From Alphaproteobacteria bacterium (GTDB lineage Bacteria > Pseudomonadota > Alphaproteobacteria > RS24), in NCBI GenBank assembly GCA_009920875.1, contig RFZE01000007.1:1-22889 (forward strand): a DNA stretch of 22,889 bases. Direction: 5' to 3'. Each line of letters starts with the position of its first letter. Position 1 is the first letter of the stretch. This document shows positions 7,538 through 14,597 of the stretch, piece after piece. The notes under the pieces were generated by a model that searched no databases, had not been told where the DNA came from, and saw only the letters and a list, made by a program, of their open reading frames with translations. The position numbers were made by a program, and so were the translations under genes.

Positions 7538-7996
7538 TCAGTCGCGATGATAAGGGTGTCCGCTCAAAATGGAAACGGCACGCCATAATTGTTCGGCCAG
7601 CATGATGCGGGTCAACATATGGGGCCAAGTCATTTTCCCCAAAGAAAGGGTGATATGGCCGCGCGCCTTAAGGGCGGCGTCAAATCCGTCAGCTGGCCCG
7701 ATCACAAATAGAGCATCGCCGCGCCCGTCATCGCGCCAAGCAGCCAGCCTGTCGGCAAATTGGCGGCTCGTCCAGTTTTCGCCGCCTTCATCCAACAGCA
7801 CAATCAGCCCCTGATGGCTGTCAAGCAACGTCAGTAATTTGGTCGATGCCGAGGCATGTTCCTTGATTTCAGTGAGGTGCAGCCCGTCAAAGCCGATTTG
7901 GCGGCCGCTTTGGGCTATCCGCTTGGCATAATTTTGATAAAGCGGCGCTTCGTCCATGCCGCGCATTTGCCCGACCGCCAAGACCGCCAATTGCAT
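7538..7996 (-). CDS. rlmH: 23S rRNA (pseudouridine-1915-N3) methyltransferase
   Basis: RlmH (YbeA, SPOUT family) methylates N3 of pseudouridine 1915 in helix 69 of 23S rRNA, using S-adenosylmethionine on assembled ribosomes. At 152 aa the length is right for the family. The cofactor-binding trefoil-knot motifs are present: LIVLLDEGGENWTSRQFA (64-81), FVIGPADGFD (97-106), and LSLGKMTWPHMLTRIMLAEQ (117-136). The protein ends in the conserved HPYHRD. It lies 5 nt downstream of rsfS, its common partner in bacteria, and one base before the envC-like gene. No clear Shine-Dalgarno is seen, so coupling to rsfS is likely. Confidence 0.96.
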   Translation of the reverse strand: MQLAVLAVGQMRGMDEAPLYQNYAKRIAQSGRQIGFDGLHLTEIKEHASASTKLLTLLDSHQGLIVLLDEGGENWTSRQFADRLAAWRDDGRGDALFVIGPADGFDAALKARGHITLSLGKMTWPHMLTRIMLAEQLWRAVSILSGHPYHRD

Positions 7997-8001
7997 GGTC
8001 G

Positions 8002-8436
8002 TCAGGCGGTCAGACCGGCCGGTCTGGCGGGGTCAGGATTATAGGCTTTGGCTTCCGCTTCAGTGGCCCACATTTTTTCAATGCCATAAAAGGCGCGCAC
8101 TTCTTCGCGGAAGATATGCACCACCACATCACCGGCATCGACCAGCACCCAATCGCCTGTATTTTGCCCTTCCGTGCGGATATTTTTGCGACCGCTTTCT
8201 TTCAACTTGCGCAATAAATGGTCGGCCAGAGCCCCGACATGGCGCTGTGAGCGCCCGGTGGCAATAACCATATGGTCGGCCAGGGCCGATTTTCCTTCAA
8301 GATTAATGGTTACAATGTCCTGCGCCAGATCATCATCAAGGCTGGTCAGAACCATTTGGTGAAGCGCGCCGTCTTCAAGATCGGGGCGGTTCGTCTGTGC
8401 CTGTGGCGCATTGGCCTTTGGCTGTTTGTCACTCAG
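8002..8436 (-). CDS. rsfS: Ribosomal silencing factor RsfS, likely starting at a CTG codon
   Basis: RsfS binds ribosomal protein L14 and blocks joining of the subunits when nutrients are short. The core is clear: DDDLAQDIVTINLEGKSALADHMVIATGRSQRH (split here by position: the DDD lies just after the internal Met), then GDWVLVDAGDVVVHIF and ending FYGIEKMW. The first ATG in frame is at 8355, but it has no Shine-Dalgarno. Homology to E. coli RsfS (KALQDFVIDKIDD aligned with GALHQMVLTSLDD) extends upstream of it. The frame is open back to a TGA at 8479-8481 and contains no ATG, GTG or TTG there. A CTG at 8436 does have GAGGA 7 nt upstream and would give MSDKQPKAN..., 144 aa. I use that start; 8355 is the conventional alternative (117 aa). 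Confidence 0.85.
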   Translation of the reverse strand: MSDKQPKANAPQAQTNRPDLEDGALHQMVLTSLDDDLAQDIVTINLEGKSALADHMVIATGRSQRHVGALADHLLRKLKESGRKNIRTEGQNTGDWVLVDAGDVVVHIFREEVRAFYGIEKMWATEAEAKAYNPDPARPAGLTA

Positions 8437-8493
8437 AGCGTTTTCCTCACTGTGCTTGACACAAAATAGGGCGAAAAATCACCACATGTCGAG

Positions 8494-8521
8494 ATTAGCA
8501 ATAATTTGCGGCCCGTTTCAA
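8494..8521 (-). promoter_or_regulatory. Candidate sigma-70 promoter in the nadD-rsfS gap
   Basis: Read on the minus strand: TTGAAA (8516-8521, 5 of 6 consensus), 16-nt spacer, GCTAAT (8494-8499, 4 of 6). It would start transcription near 8487 and give a leader of about 50 nt before the proposed CTG start of rsfS. It lies in the longest gap (103 nt) inside the obgE-purU run, where an internal promoter makes sense. Judged by eye only. Confidence 0.4.
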
Positions 8522-8539
8522 TCATCTTTCACGCATCCT

Positions 8540-9136
8540 TTATTTACCTTTTTGCCGCAGTTCTGACGAGGCCAAGGCAGAGCGCGCGCCCTCCAACATC
8601 ACCCAAGCCGGGGCTTGATAAAGCGGCAATTGCGCGGCCGCCGCCGCGTCGAGCCGGGCATAATCAAAAGCCCGTGCGGCCGGTGACAAAGCCGCTCTAT
8701 GCGCCGCGCCGGGGCGCGGATAAACGGCCAGCGGAATTTCGCGCATCAGGCTTTGCCAATCTTTCCAGCGATGCAGGCCAACCAGATTATCGGCGCCAAT
8801 AAGCCAGATGAATGAGACTTGCGGATAAGCCGCTTGCAGCGCCCGCACCGTATCAATGGTGTAGACCGTGCCGAGGCGTGTTTCTTCATCGCTGACAATA
8901 AAGCGTCGGTCATCGGCAAGTTTTTGCACCGCCGCCACGCGTCGGTCGATGGCTTTCGGCTTGTGGCTTTTGAGCGGATTTTGCGGGCTGACCAGCCACC
9001 ATACATAATCGACTTTGAGCGCGCGCAACGCCGCTTTGGCGACCAGCTTATGGCCGTCATGCGGCGGGTCAAAACTGCCGCCAAAAAGCGCCACTTTGGC
9101 GCCGTCAAAAAATTTGCCTGTGGCGGGAGCGCTCAT
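8540..9136 (-). CDS. nadD: Nicotinate-nucleotide adenylyltransferase
   Basis: Transfers AMP from ATP to nicotinate mononucleotide, giving deamido-NAD in NAD synthesis. From the ATG at 9136 (MSAPATGKFF) it is 198 aa. The nucleotidyltransferase signature GGSFDPPHDGH, with its HxGH motif, is at 19-29. The NadD middle motif is FIWLIGADNLVGLHRW. The C-terminal SSELR (190-194) stands for the usual (I)SSTxIR. The protein stops only four residues after it, a compact end. A longer frame up to 9178 overlaps the proA end and is less likely. The start lies 4 nt beyond the proA stop, so it probably relies on coupling, as no strong Shine-Dalgarno is visible. The proBA-nadD-rsfS-rlmH order is standard for alphaproteobacteria. 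Confidence 0.95.
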   Translation of the reverse strand: MSAPATGKFFDGAKVALFGGSFDPPHDGHKLVAKAALRALKVDYVWWLVSPQNPLKSHKPKAIDRRVAAVQKLADDRRFIVSDEETRLGTVYTIDTVRALQAAYPQVSFIWLIGADNLVGLHRWKDWQSLMREIPLAVYPRPGAAHRAALSPAARAFDYARLDAAAAAQLPLYQAPAWVMLEGARSALASSELRQKGK

Positions 9137-9140
9137 CAGC

Positions 9141-10427
9141 TTATTTCGGTCGCGTCTGGCCTTGCCCACGCACGGCATATTTAAAACTGGTCAATTGTTC
9201 CAAGCCGACCGGCCCACGCGCATGAAAGCGCCCCGTTGCAATGCCTATTTCAGCCCCCATGCCAAATTCGCCGCCATCGGCAAATTGCGTGGAGGCATTA
9301 TGCATGACAATGGCGCTGTCGACGCGGTTCAAGAAATCTTCCGCCGCTTGCCCGTCATCGGTAATAATGGCTTCGGTATGGCCTGAGCCATATTGCGCAA
9401 TATGATCGACCGCCGCATCCATGCCGCTCACCGTTTTCACCGCAATCACCGCATCGAGATATTCTTCATACCAATCATCTTCGCTGGCCGCGCTGACGCG
9501 GCTATCGGCTTTTTGGGCCGCTTCATCGCCGCGCACAGCGCAATCGGCATCCATCAGCGCCGTGATGAGCGGCGCCAAATGGGTGTCGGCGCAGGCTTTA
9601 TCGACCAAGAGGGTTTCGGCCGCGCCGCAAATGCCGGTGCGGCGCATTTTGGCATTGAGCAAGACCTCGCGCGCCATATCGAGCGATGCATTTTCATGCA
9701 CATAGACATGGCACACGCCATCGAGATGCGCGAAGACCGGCACGCGCGCTTCCTCTTGCACGCGTCCGACCAGACCTTTGCCGCCGCGCGGCACAATCAC
9801 GTCAATATTGCCGTCCAATCCGGCCAGCATCATGCCGACCGCGGCGCGGTCGGGCGTATCGACAATTTGCACGCAATTTTCATCAAGACCGGCTGTTTTC
9901 AAAGCGCGGGCAAAACAGCCATGAATGAGGCGTGCCGAATTTTGAATTTCCGACGAGCCGCGCAAAATCACTGCATTGCCCGCTTTCAAACACAGCGCCG
10001 CCGCATCGGCCGTGACATTGGGGCGGCTTTCATAAATCACGCCAATGACGCCCAAAGGCACGCGCACGCGGGTAATATCCAGCCCGCTATCGACCTGCCA
10101 GTGGGCCATGCTTTGTCCGACCGGATCGTCAAGCCGAATAATCGCTTCCAATGCTTGCGCAATGCCCTCAAGGCGCGCTTCGTCCAGCATGATGCGGTCA
10201 AGCCGTGCCTTGCCGACATTTTGCGCCTCGGCCAAAGTCATATCTTCGCCATTGGCGGCGAGAATATTGGCCGCATCGGCGCGCAATTCATTGGCCGCTT
10301 CCTGCAGAGCGGTGTTTTTTTGCGCTGTCGATGCGGTGGTTAATTGCCGTGCGGCGCGGCGCGCTTGAACGCCCAATTGCGCCATCATATCGGCCAATGT
10401 CATATCCATTTTTTGCGCTTCACTCAT
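9141..10427 (-). CDS. proA: Glutamate-5-semialdehyde dehydrogenase (gamma-glutamyl phosphate reductase)
   Basis: Second step of proline synthesis: NADPH-dependent reduction of gamma-glutamyl phosphate to glutamate semialdehyde, in the cytoplasm. It is 428 aa from the ATG at 10427 (MSEAQKMDMTLADMM). The catalytic cysteine is C267 in RRTGICGAAETLL. Other ProA signatures are PLGVIGVIYESRPNVTADAA (124-143), ILRGSSE and IVPRGGKGL. The frame is open to 10532, but those extra bases are proB coding sequence. The start overlaps the proB stop by 8 nt (ATGAGTGA), which supports translational coupling of the two enzymes that hand on an unstable intermediate. nadD follows 4 nt after its stop. Confidence 0.97.
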   Translation of the reverse strand: MSEAQKMDMTLADMMAQLGVQARRAARQLTTASTAQKNTALQEAANELRADAANILAANGEDMTLAEAQNVGKARLDRIMLDEARLEGIAQALEAIIRLDDPVGQSMAHWQVDSGLDITRVRVPLGVIGVIYESRPNVTADAAALCLKAGNAVILRGSSEIQNSARLIHGCFARALKTAGLDENCVQIVDTPDRAAVGMMLAGLDGNIDVIVPRGGKGLVGRVQEEARVPVFAHLDGVCHVYVHENASLDMAREVLLNAKMRRTGICGAAETLLVDKACADTHLAPLITALMDADCAVRGDEAAQKADSRVSAASEDDWYEEYLDAVIAVKTVSGMDAAVDHIAQYGSGHTEAIITDDGQAAEDFLNRVDSAIVMHNASTQFADGGEFGMGAEIGIATGRFHARGPVGLEQLTSFKYAVRGQGQTRPK

Positions 10428-11577
10428 TGCTTTCGCCCTTTTTCGATAGCTCGCTTTTGCCGTGCAGCACCATATCATCGCGATGCACCATTTCGGCGCG
10501 TCCGCGATAGCCCAGCTCATTTTCCATAGCATCGCTGCTCAAACCAATCATACGCTGTGCTTCCGTGCTTGCATAGGCGCTCAAGCCGCGGCCAATCTCT
10601 TTCCCGTCAGCTGCCATCAGCGCCACGCAATCGCCGCGCTCAAAATGTCCGGCAACCGAGGTCAGCCCGACCGGCAAAAGCGATTTGCCGGCATAAAGGG
10701 CGCTTATCGCGCCGGCATCGAGATGCAGCGAACCGCTCGGCTGCAGCCCGCCAGCAATCCATGCCGCGCGGGCGCTATGGGGATTGTCATGTGCCTCAAA
10801 TAAGGTGGCGCGCGCACCCTCGGCCAAAACGCTCAAAGGTGTCATGGCGCGGCCGCTGGCCAACACCATATGGCAACCGGCGCGTTGGGCAATTTGCGCG
10901 GCCTGCAATTTCGTCACCATGCCGCCCGAACCGTGGCTTGAGCCGGTGCCGCCGGCCATGGCTTCAATCTTGGCATCAATATGCGGCACTTTATCGATGA
11001 AATTGGCGTTTTCATTTTGCGTCGGATCGGCATCATATAGCCCGTCAATATCCGACAGCAAAACCAGACAATCGGCCGACACCATGGCGGCAACGCGCGC
11101 CGCCAGCCGGTCATTATCGCCATAGCGCAATTCCTGTGTCGCCACTGTGTCATTTTCATTAATCACCGGCACGGCGCCATGCGCCATTAAGGTGGTCAGG
11201 GTTTGCCGCGCATTTAAATAGCGCCGCCTTTGTTCGGTATCTTCAGCCGTCAGCAAAATTTGTGCCGCCGCCAAACCCTGTTCGGCCAGCGCCGCTTGCC
11301 AGCCTTGCGCCAGCTCAATTTGTCCGGTGGCAGCTGCCGCTTGGCTTTCTTCCAGCGTCAATTGGTTGCGTTTGAGGCCAAGCGCCGCGCAACCCAGCGA
11401 CACCGCGCCGGAACTGACGACAATCAGCTTTTTGCCGTCCTTGCTGAGCTTGGCCAAATCTTGTGCCATGGCGGCCAGCCAATCGCGATTGAGCGTATCA
11501 TTTTGCAAAAGCAGCGAAGAGCCGATTTTAACGACCAGCCGTGCCGCTTGATTTATCGTTTCTATGGGCGTGCTCAT
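10420..11577 (-). CDS. proB: Glutamate 5-kinase
   Basis: First step of proline synthesis: ATP-dependent phosphorylation of glutamate, usually the feedback-inhibited step. It is 385 aa from the ATG at 11577. The amino-acid-kinase domain (about 10-260) shows VVKIGSS (15-21), VVSSGAVSLG (53-62), INENDTV (139-145), LLSDIDGLYDADP (173-185) and the ATP-binding GTGSSHGSGGMVTKLQAA (210-227). A C-terminal PUA domain covers about 279-370, as in E. coli ProB. The longer open frame to 11691 is obgE sequence read in another frame. The start follows the obgE stop by one base (TGATATG), and the gene overlaps proA by 8 nt at its end. Confidence 0.97.
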   Translation of the reverse strand: MSTPIETINQAARLVVKIGSSLLLQNDTLNRDWLAAMAQDLAKLSKDGKKLIVVSSGAVSLGCAALGLKRNQLTLEESQAAAATGQIELAQGWQAALAEQGLAAAQILLTAEDTEQRRRYLNARQTLTTLMAHGAVPVINENDTVATQELRYGDNDRLAARVAAMVSADCLVLLSDIDGLYDADPTQNENANFIDKVPHIDAKIEAMAGGTGSSHGSGGMVTKLQAAQIAQRAGCHMVLASGRAMTPLSVLAEGARATLFEAHDNPHSARAAWIAGGLQPSGSLHLDAGAISALYAGKSLLPVGLTSVAGHFERGDCVALMAADGKEIGRGLSAYASTEAQRMIGLSSDAMENELGYRGRAEMVHRDDMVLHGKSELSKKGESNE

Positions 11578-11578
11578 A

Positions 11579-12652
11579 TCAGCCCTCCCGGAGCGGGTGC
11601 CAGCCCGCTTCATGGTCAAAAGCGGCGCCATTATCGTCGCGCGCGCCGTCAATATGGGCGACCAAACGGTCGAATAAATATTGTAACCCATCGCCGCTGA
11701 CGGCCGATATGGTGCTTATTTCGGCATCGGTCGCTTGTGCCAGCGCCGCCGTCACTTCGGCCAATCTATCGGGTAAAAGCGCATCCGCTTTGGTCAGCGC
11801 AATCAGCTCGGTTTTTTGCGCCAGCCCGTCATCATAAGCTGCCAGTTCGCTGCGTATTGTCTGATAAGCATGGACGACATCATCTTGCGTCGCATCAATG
11901 AGATGCAAGAGCGCCGTGCAGCGCTCGACATGGCCGAGAAAGCGATGGCCGAGACCGGCGCCTTCAGCCGCGCCTGCAATCAGGCCCGGAATATCGGCCA
12001 TGACAAATTCACGCCCGGCTTGGCGCCCGCCCTTGCGGTCGGGCGGGCCGACCACGCCGAGATTGGGGTGCAAAGTGGTAAACGGATAATCGGCAATTTT
12101 CGGCTTGGCGCGGCTCATCGCTGCCAGCAAGGTCGATTTGCCGGCATTGGGCAGGCCGATAAGGCCGATATCGGCGATCAGTTTAAGGCGCAGCCACACC
12201 CATGCATCGCGGCCTTCTTGGCCGGGATTGGCATGGCGCGGCGCTTGATTGACCGGCCCTTTAAAGCGCGCATTGCCGAAACCGCCATTGCCGCCTTTGG
12301 CGAGGGTGACGCGCTGGCCGATATCGGTCATATCGGCCAAAAGGGTTTCATTATCTTCAGCAAAAATTTGTGTGCCGACCGGAACGGCGAGAATTTTGTC
12401 ATCGCCATCGCCGCCTGAGCGATTGCGCCCCATGCCGTGAATGCCGGTGCCGGCCTTAAAGTGCTGGCGATAGCGATAGTCAATCAGCGTGTTCAGCCCG
12501 TCGACGCATTCGGCAATCACGTCGCCACCGCGCCCGCCATCGCCACCGTCCGGACCGCCAAATTCGACATATTTCTCGCGCCGAAACGAGACGCAGCCGG
12601 CACCGCCATCGCCGGAGCGAATATAGACTTTTGCCTGGTCGAGAAATTTCAT
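11579..12652 (-). CDS. obgE: GTPase Obg/CgtA (ribosome assembly)
   Basis: An essential GTPase that binds the 50S subunit during late assembly and links growth to guanine nucleotide levels. It is 357 aa. The glycine-rich Obg fold is at 1-158 (FRREKYVEFGGPDGGDGG and GGNGGFGN). The G domain carries G1 GLPNAGKS (166-173), G2 YPFTTLHPNLGVV, G3 DIPG (220-223), and G5 SAVSGDG. G4 reads LTKAD where NKxD is the textbook form; replacement of that Asn by Thr or Ser occurs in other Obg proteins. AAGGA lies 8 nt upstream of the ATG. It heads the long minus-strand run, just below the rpmA terminator, and no clear promoter of its own was seen in the 140-nt gap, so some read-through from rplU-rpmA is possible. 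Confidence 0.97.
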   Translation of the reverse strand: MKFLDQAKVYIRSGDGGAGCVSFRREKYVEFGGPDGGDGGRGGDVIAECVDGLNTLIDYRYRQHFKAGTGIHGMGRNRSGGDGDDKILAVPVGTQIFAEDNETLLADMTDIGQRVTLAKGGNGGFGNARFKGPVNQAPRHANPGQEGRDAWVWLRLKLIADIGLIGLPNAGKSTLLAAMSRAKPKIADYPFTTLHPNLGVVGPPDRKGGRQAGREFVMADIPGLIAGAAEGAGLGHRFLGHVERCTALLHLIDATQDDVVHAYQTIRSELAAYDDGLAQKTELIALTKADALLPDRLAEVTAALAQATDAEISTISAVSGDGLQYLFDRLVAHIDGARDDNGAAFDHEAGWHPLREG

Positions 12653-12708
12653 TCGGTTAATCCTTACGCTGTCAAATTAACGGCATTTGCCCGAAAAGCG
12701 AAAGCCAC

Positions 12709-12743
12709 AAAAAAAGAGAGATGACGTTTCGGTCATCTCTCTT
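12709..12743 (-). terminator. Rho-independent terminator of rplU-rpmA
   Basis: A perfect 12-bp stem: AAGAGAGATGAC (12714-12725) and GTCATCTCTCTT (12732-12743), with a 6-nt loop. On the minus strand it is followed by a U-run copied from seven A at 12709-12715. It lies about 50 nt after the rpmA stop and separates the ribosomal protein pair from obgE. Confidence 0.9.
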
Positions 12744-12792
12744 ATTTTGCGATGACCGCCGGTTCGGGCTGTCACCATTATTTGATGGCCCG

Positions 12793-13062
12793 CTATTCTG
12801 CTGCTTCGGCCAATGGCGCTACAGAGACGACGGTGCGACCGCCGCGGCTTTGTGAAAATTGCACATTGCCTTCGACGACAGCGAAAATCGTGTGATCTTT
12901 GCCAATGCCGACATTGTCGCCCGGGTGCCATTTGGTGCCGCGCTGGCGAATAATGATATTGCCGGGAATGACGTGCTCGCCGCCGAATTTTTTGACGCCA
13001 AGACGGCGACCGGCACTATCGCGACCATTGCGGGATGAACCGCCTGCTTTTTTATGAGCCAT
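12793..13062 (-). CDS. rpmA: 50S ribosomal protein L27
   Basis: L27 sits at the large-subunit interface, and its N-terminus reaches the peptidyl transferase centre. It is 89 aa, the normal size. The N-terminus MAHKKAGGSSRNGRDSAGRR and the motifs GNIIIRQRGTKWHPG and GKDHTIFA are diagnostic. It lies 5 nt after rplU in the standard rplU-rpmA order, upstream of obgE, as in most proteobacteria. No N-terminal extension of the kind cleaved in Firmicutes is present. The last residues (PLAEAAE) are variable in the family. Confidence 0.98.
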   Translation of the reverse strand: MAHKKAGGSSRNGRDSAGRRLGVKKFGGEHVIPGNIIIRQRGTKWHPGDNVGIGKDHTIFAVVEGNVQFSQSRGGRTVVSVAPLAEAAE

Positions 13063-13067
13063 TTATC

Positions 13068-13442
13068 TTACTCCTCTGCCGCATCTTCAGATGCTTCGGC
13101 TTTCGGCGCCGCTTTTTTGGCAGCGGCCTTGGCCGAAATAGCGGTGATTTTCAGCACGGTTTCGTGCTGGCGATGACCTTTATTGCGGTGGTAGTTCTTG
13201 CGACGCTTAAACTTGATGACGCTGATTTTATCGGCGCGGCCCTGTTCCAGCACTTCGGCTGTCACGCTGGCTCCTTTGAGCACAGGTTCACCGATTTTCG
13301 GCTCTTTACCGGCTTCGCCCAGCATCAGAACTTCGTCAAATTTCACCTTATCGCCGGCTTTGCCGTCGAGTTTTTCAATGGCGATAATATCGTCTTTGGC
13401 TACACGATATTGCTTGCCGCCGGTGCGAATAACTGCGTACAT
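13068..13442 (-). CDS. rplU: 50S ribosomal protein L21
   Basis: A large-subunit protein that contacts 23S rRNA and supports early 50S assembly. From the ATG at 13442 it is 124 aa. MYAVIRTGGKQYRV opens the protein, and FKRRKNYHRNKGHRQHET is the L21 signature. The last ~22 residues form an Ala/Lys/Glu-rich tail (AKAAAKKAAPKAEASEDAAEE), longer than the ~103-aa E. coli protein and typical of alphaproteobacterial L21. AAGGTGG lies 8 nt upstream of the start. The frame is open to 13538, but that stretch holds the promoter and has no L21 homology. Expression is probably from the promoter at 13516-13543. Confidence 0.97.
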   Translation of the reverse strand: MYAVIRTGGKQYRVAKDDIIAIEKLDGKAGDKVKFDEVLMLGEAGKEPKIGEPVLKGASVTAEVLEQGRADKISVIKFKRRKNYHRNKGHRQHETVLKITAISAKAAAKKAAPKAEASEDAAEE

Positions 13443-13515
13443 CGGTTTGTCCACCTTCGTATCCAACAAAATCATGCCGATGGGCGAAAACGCTGAAATC
13501 GGCAATTGAGCGGCG

Positions 13516-13543
13516 AATATACTGAGCCAGCGGGGCAAGTCAA
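13516..13543 (-). promoter_or_regulatory. Sigma-70-type promoter for rplU-rpmA
   Basis: On the minus strand: TTGACT (13538-13543, 5 of 6), 16-nt spacer, TATATT (13516-13521, 5 of 6). The predicted start near 13509 gives a leader of about 67 nt before the rplU ATG. The match is strong for an alphaproteobacterium and suits a highly expressed ribosomal protein operon. Judged by eye. Confidence 0.65.
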
Positions 13544-13589
13544 GCGCTAACTCAATGACACGAGGGTGAAGAAAAAGGGCGGCGGGCGG

Positions 13590-13660
13590 CTATTAATACA
13601 AATCAAAATGTAAATACATATAAATACCATTGAAAAAATGTTATTTATGCGATAGAGAAA
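13590..13660 (+). promoter_or_regulatory. AT-rich control region upstream of cysD with a dyad and a direct repeat
   Basis: This part of the divergent rplU/cysD spacer is far richer in A/T than its surroundings. It holds the inverted repeat ATGTA-aa-TACAT (13608-13619) and the heptamer TAAATAC repeated at 13611 and 13621, exactly 10 bp apart. A weak -35-like TTGAAA lies at 13630-13635; only a poor -10 (TAGAGA at 13653) follows. Cysteine or sulfate genes are often controlled by LysR-type activators that bind AT-rich dyads upstream of weak promoters; which regulator acts here is unknown. Confidence 0.35.
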
Positions 13661-13697
13661 GGCAGTTTTTGACTTATTGACGGGAAAAGACAAAAAA

Positions 13698-14597
13698 ATG
13701 GCGGTTCTTACCCATTTACAGCAATTGGAAGCGGAAAGTATTGAGATTATGCGCGAAGTGGTCGCGCAGGTTGACAATCCGGTTATGCTTTATTCCATCG
13801 GTAAAGACAGCGCGGCCATGCTGCATGTGGCCAGAAAAGCGTTTTTCCCTGCACCGCCGCCATTTCCGCTCTTGCATGTCGATACGACATGGAAATTTCA
13901 AGATATGTATAAATTGCGCCAAAAAGCGGCCGATGAGGCAGGCATGGAGCTGCTTGTGCATCAAAATCCGCAGGCGCAAGCGCAAGACATTAACCCGTTT
14001 GACCATGGTGCGCTGCACACCGATATGTGGAAGACCGAAGGGTTGAAACAAGCGCTTGATAAATATCAATTTGATGCGGCGTTTGGCGGCGCGCGGCGCG
14101 ATGAAGAAAAATCGCGCGCCAAGGAGCGGATTTTTTCCTTTCGCAGCGAAAACCATCAATGGGATCCGAAAAATCAGCGTCCTGAATTATGGTCCTTTTA
14201 TAATGCGCGCAAAAAACCCGGCGAAAGCATGCGCGTCTTCCCCATGTCGAACTGGACCGAATTGGATATTTGGCAATATATCCGGCTTGAGAAGATTGAG
14301 ATTGTGCCGCTTTATTTCGCCGCCGCGCGCCCGACGGTCGAGCGCGACGGGTTGATATTAATGGTCGATGATGAGCGCTTTCCATTAAATCAGGGCGAAA
14401 CGCCGGTCATGCGCTCGGTGCGCTTTCGCACATTGGGCTGTTATCCGCTGACCGGCGCGGTCGAAAGCCAAGCAACGACACTTGATGAGGTCATTCAAGA
14501 AATGCTTTTGACCACCACCTCAGAACGCCAGGGTCGTGCCATTGACCAAGAGGCCGGCGCGTCCATGGAAGTGAAAAAACAGCAGGGGTATTTTTAA
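13698..14597 (+). CDS. cysD: Sulfate adenylyltransferase subunit 2
   Basis: The catalytic ATP-pyrophosphatase-type subunit of bacterial ATP sulfurylase, which makes adenosine 5'-phosphosulfate (APS) from sulfate and ATP; the partner GTPase drives the reaction. It is 299 aa from the ATG at 13698 (MAVLTHLQQLEAESIEIMRE), close to the family length. The PP-loop is SIGKDS (33-38). Other CysD signatures are LLHVDTTWKFQDMY, FGGARRDEEKSRAKERIFSFR and RTLGCYPLTGAVES. A TTG at 13677 is in frame but poorer. The stop overlaps the next start by one base (TAATG), so CysD and CysNC are made together. PAPS-reductase-like proteins share the fold, but the RRDEEKSRAKER segment is CysD-specific. Confidence 0.97.
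   Translation: MAVLTHLQQLEAESIEIMREVVAQVDNPVMLYSIGKDSAAMLHVARKAFFPAPPPFPLLHVDTTWKFQDMYKLRQKAADEAGMELLVHQNPQAQAQDINPFDHGALHTDMWKTEGLKQALDKYQFDAAFGGARRDEEKSRAKERIFSFRSENHQWDPKNQRPELWSFYNARKKPGESMRVFPMSNWTELDIWQYIRLEKIEIVPLYFAAARPTVERDGLILMVDDERFPLNQGETPVMRSVRFRTLGCYPLTGAVESQATTLDEVIQEMLLTTTSERQGRAIDQEAGASMEVKKQQGYF

Noticed and set aside
6800..7588. A 262-codon plus-strand frame opposite the envC-like gene, very rich in Ser, Ala and Arg.
   Set aside because: The composition is that of a reverse-complemented Ala/Glu/Arg coiled coil, and the opposite strand has a signal peptide and a LytM domain.
9393..10343. A 316-codon plus-strand frame opposite proA, rich in His, Arg and Ile.
   Set aside because: It is a shadow of a conserved enzyme gene with its catalytic Cys, and has no start site or domain of its own.
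13547..13777. A 76-codon minus-strand frame in the rplU/cysD spacer with a hydrophobic stretch.
   Set aside because: It runs through the AT-rich control region and antisense to the cysD N-terminus; the hydrophobicity follows from the A/T bias.
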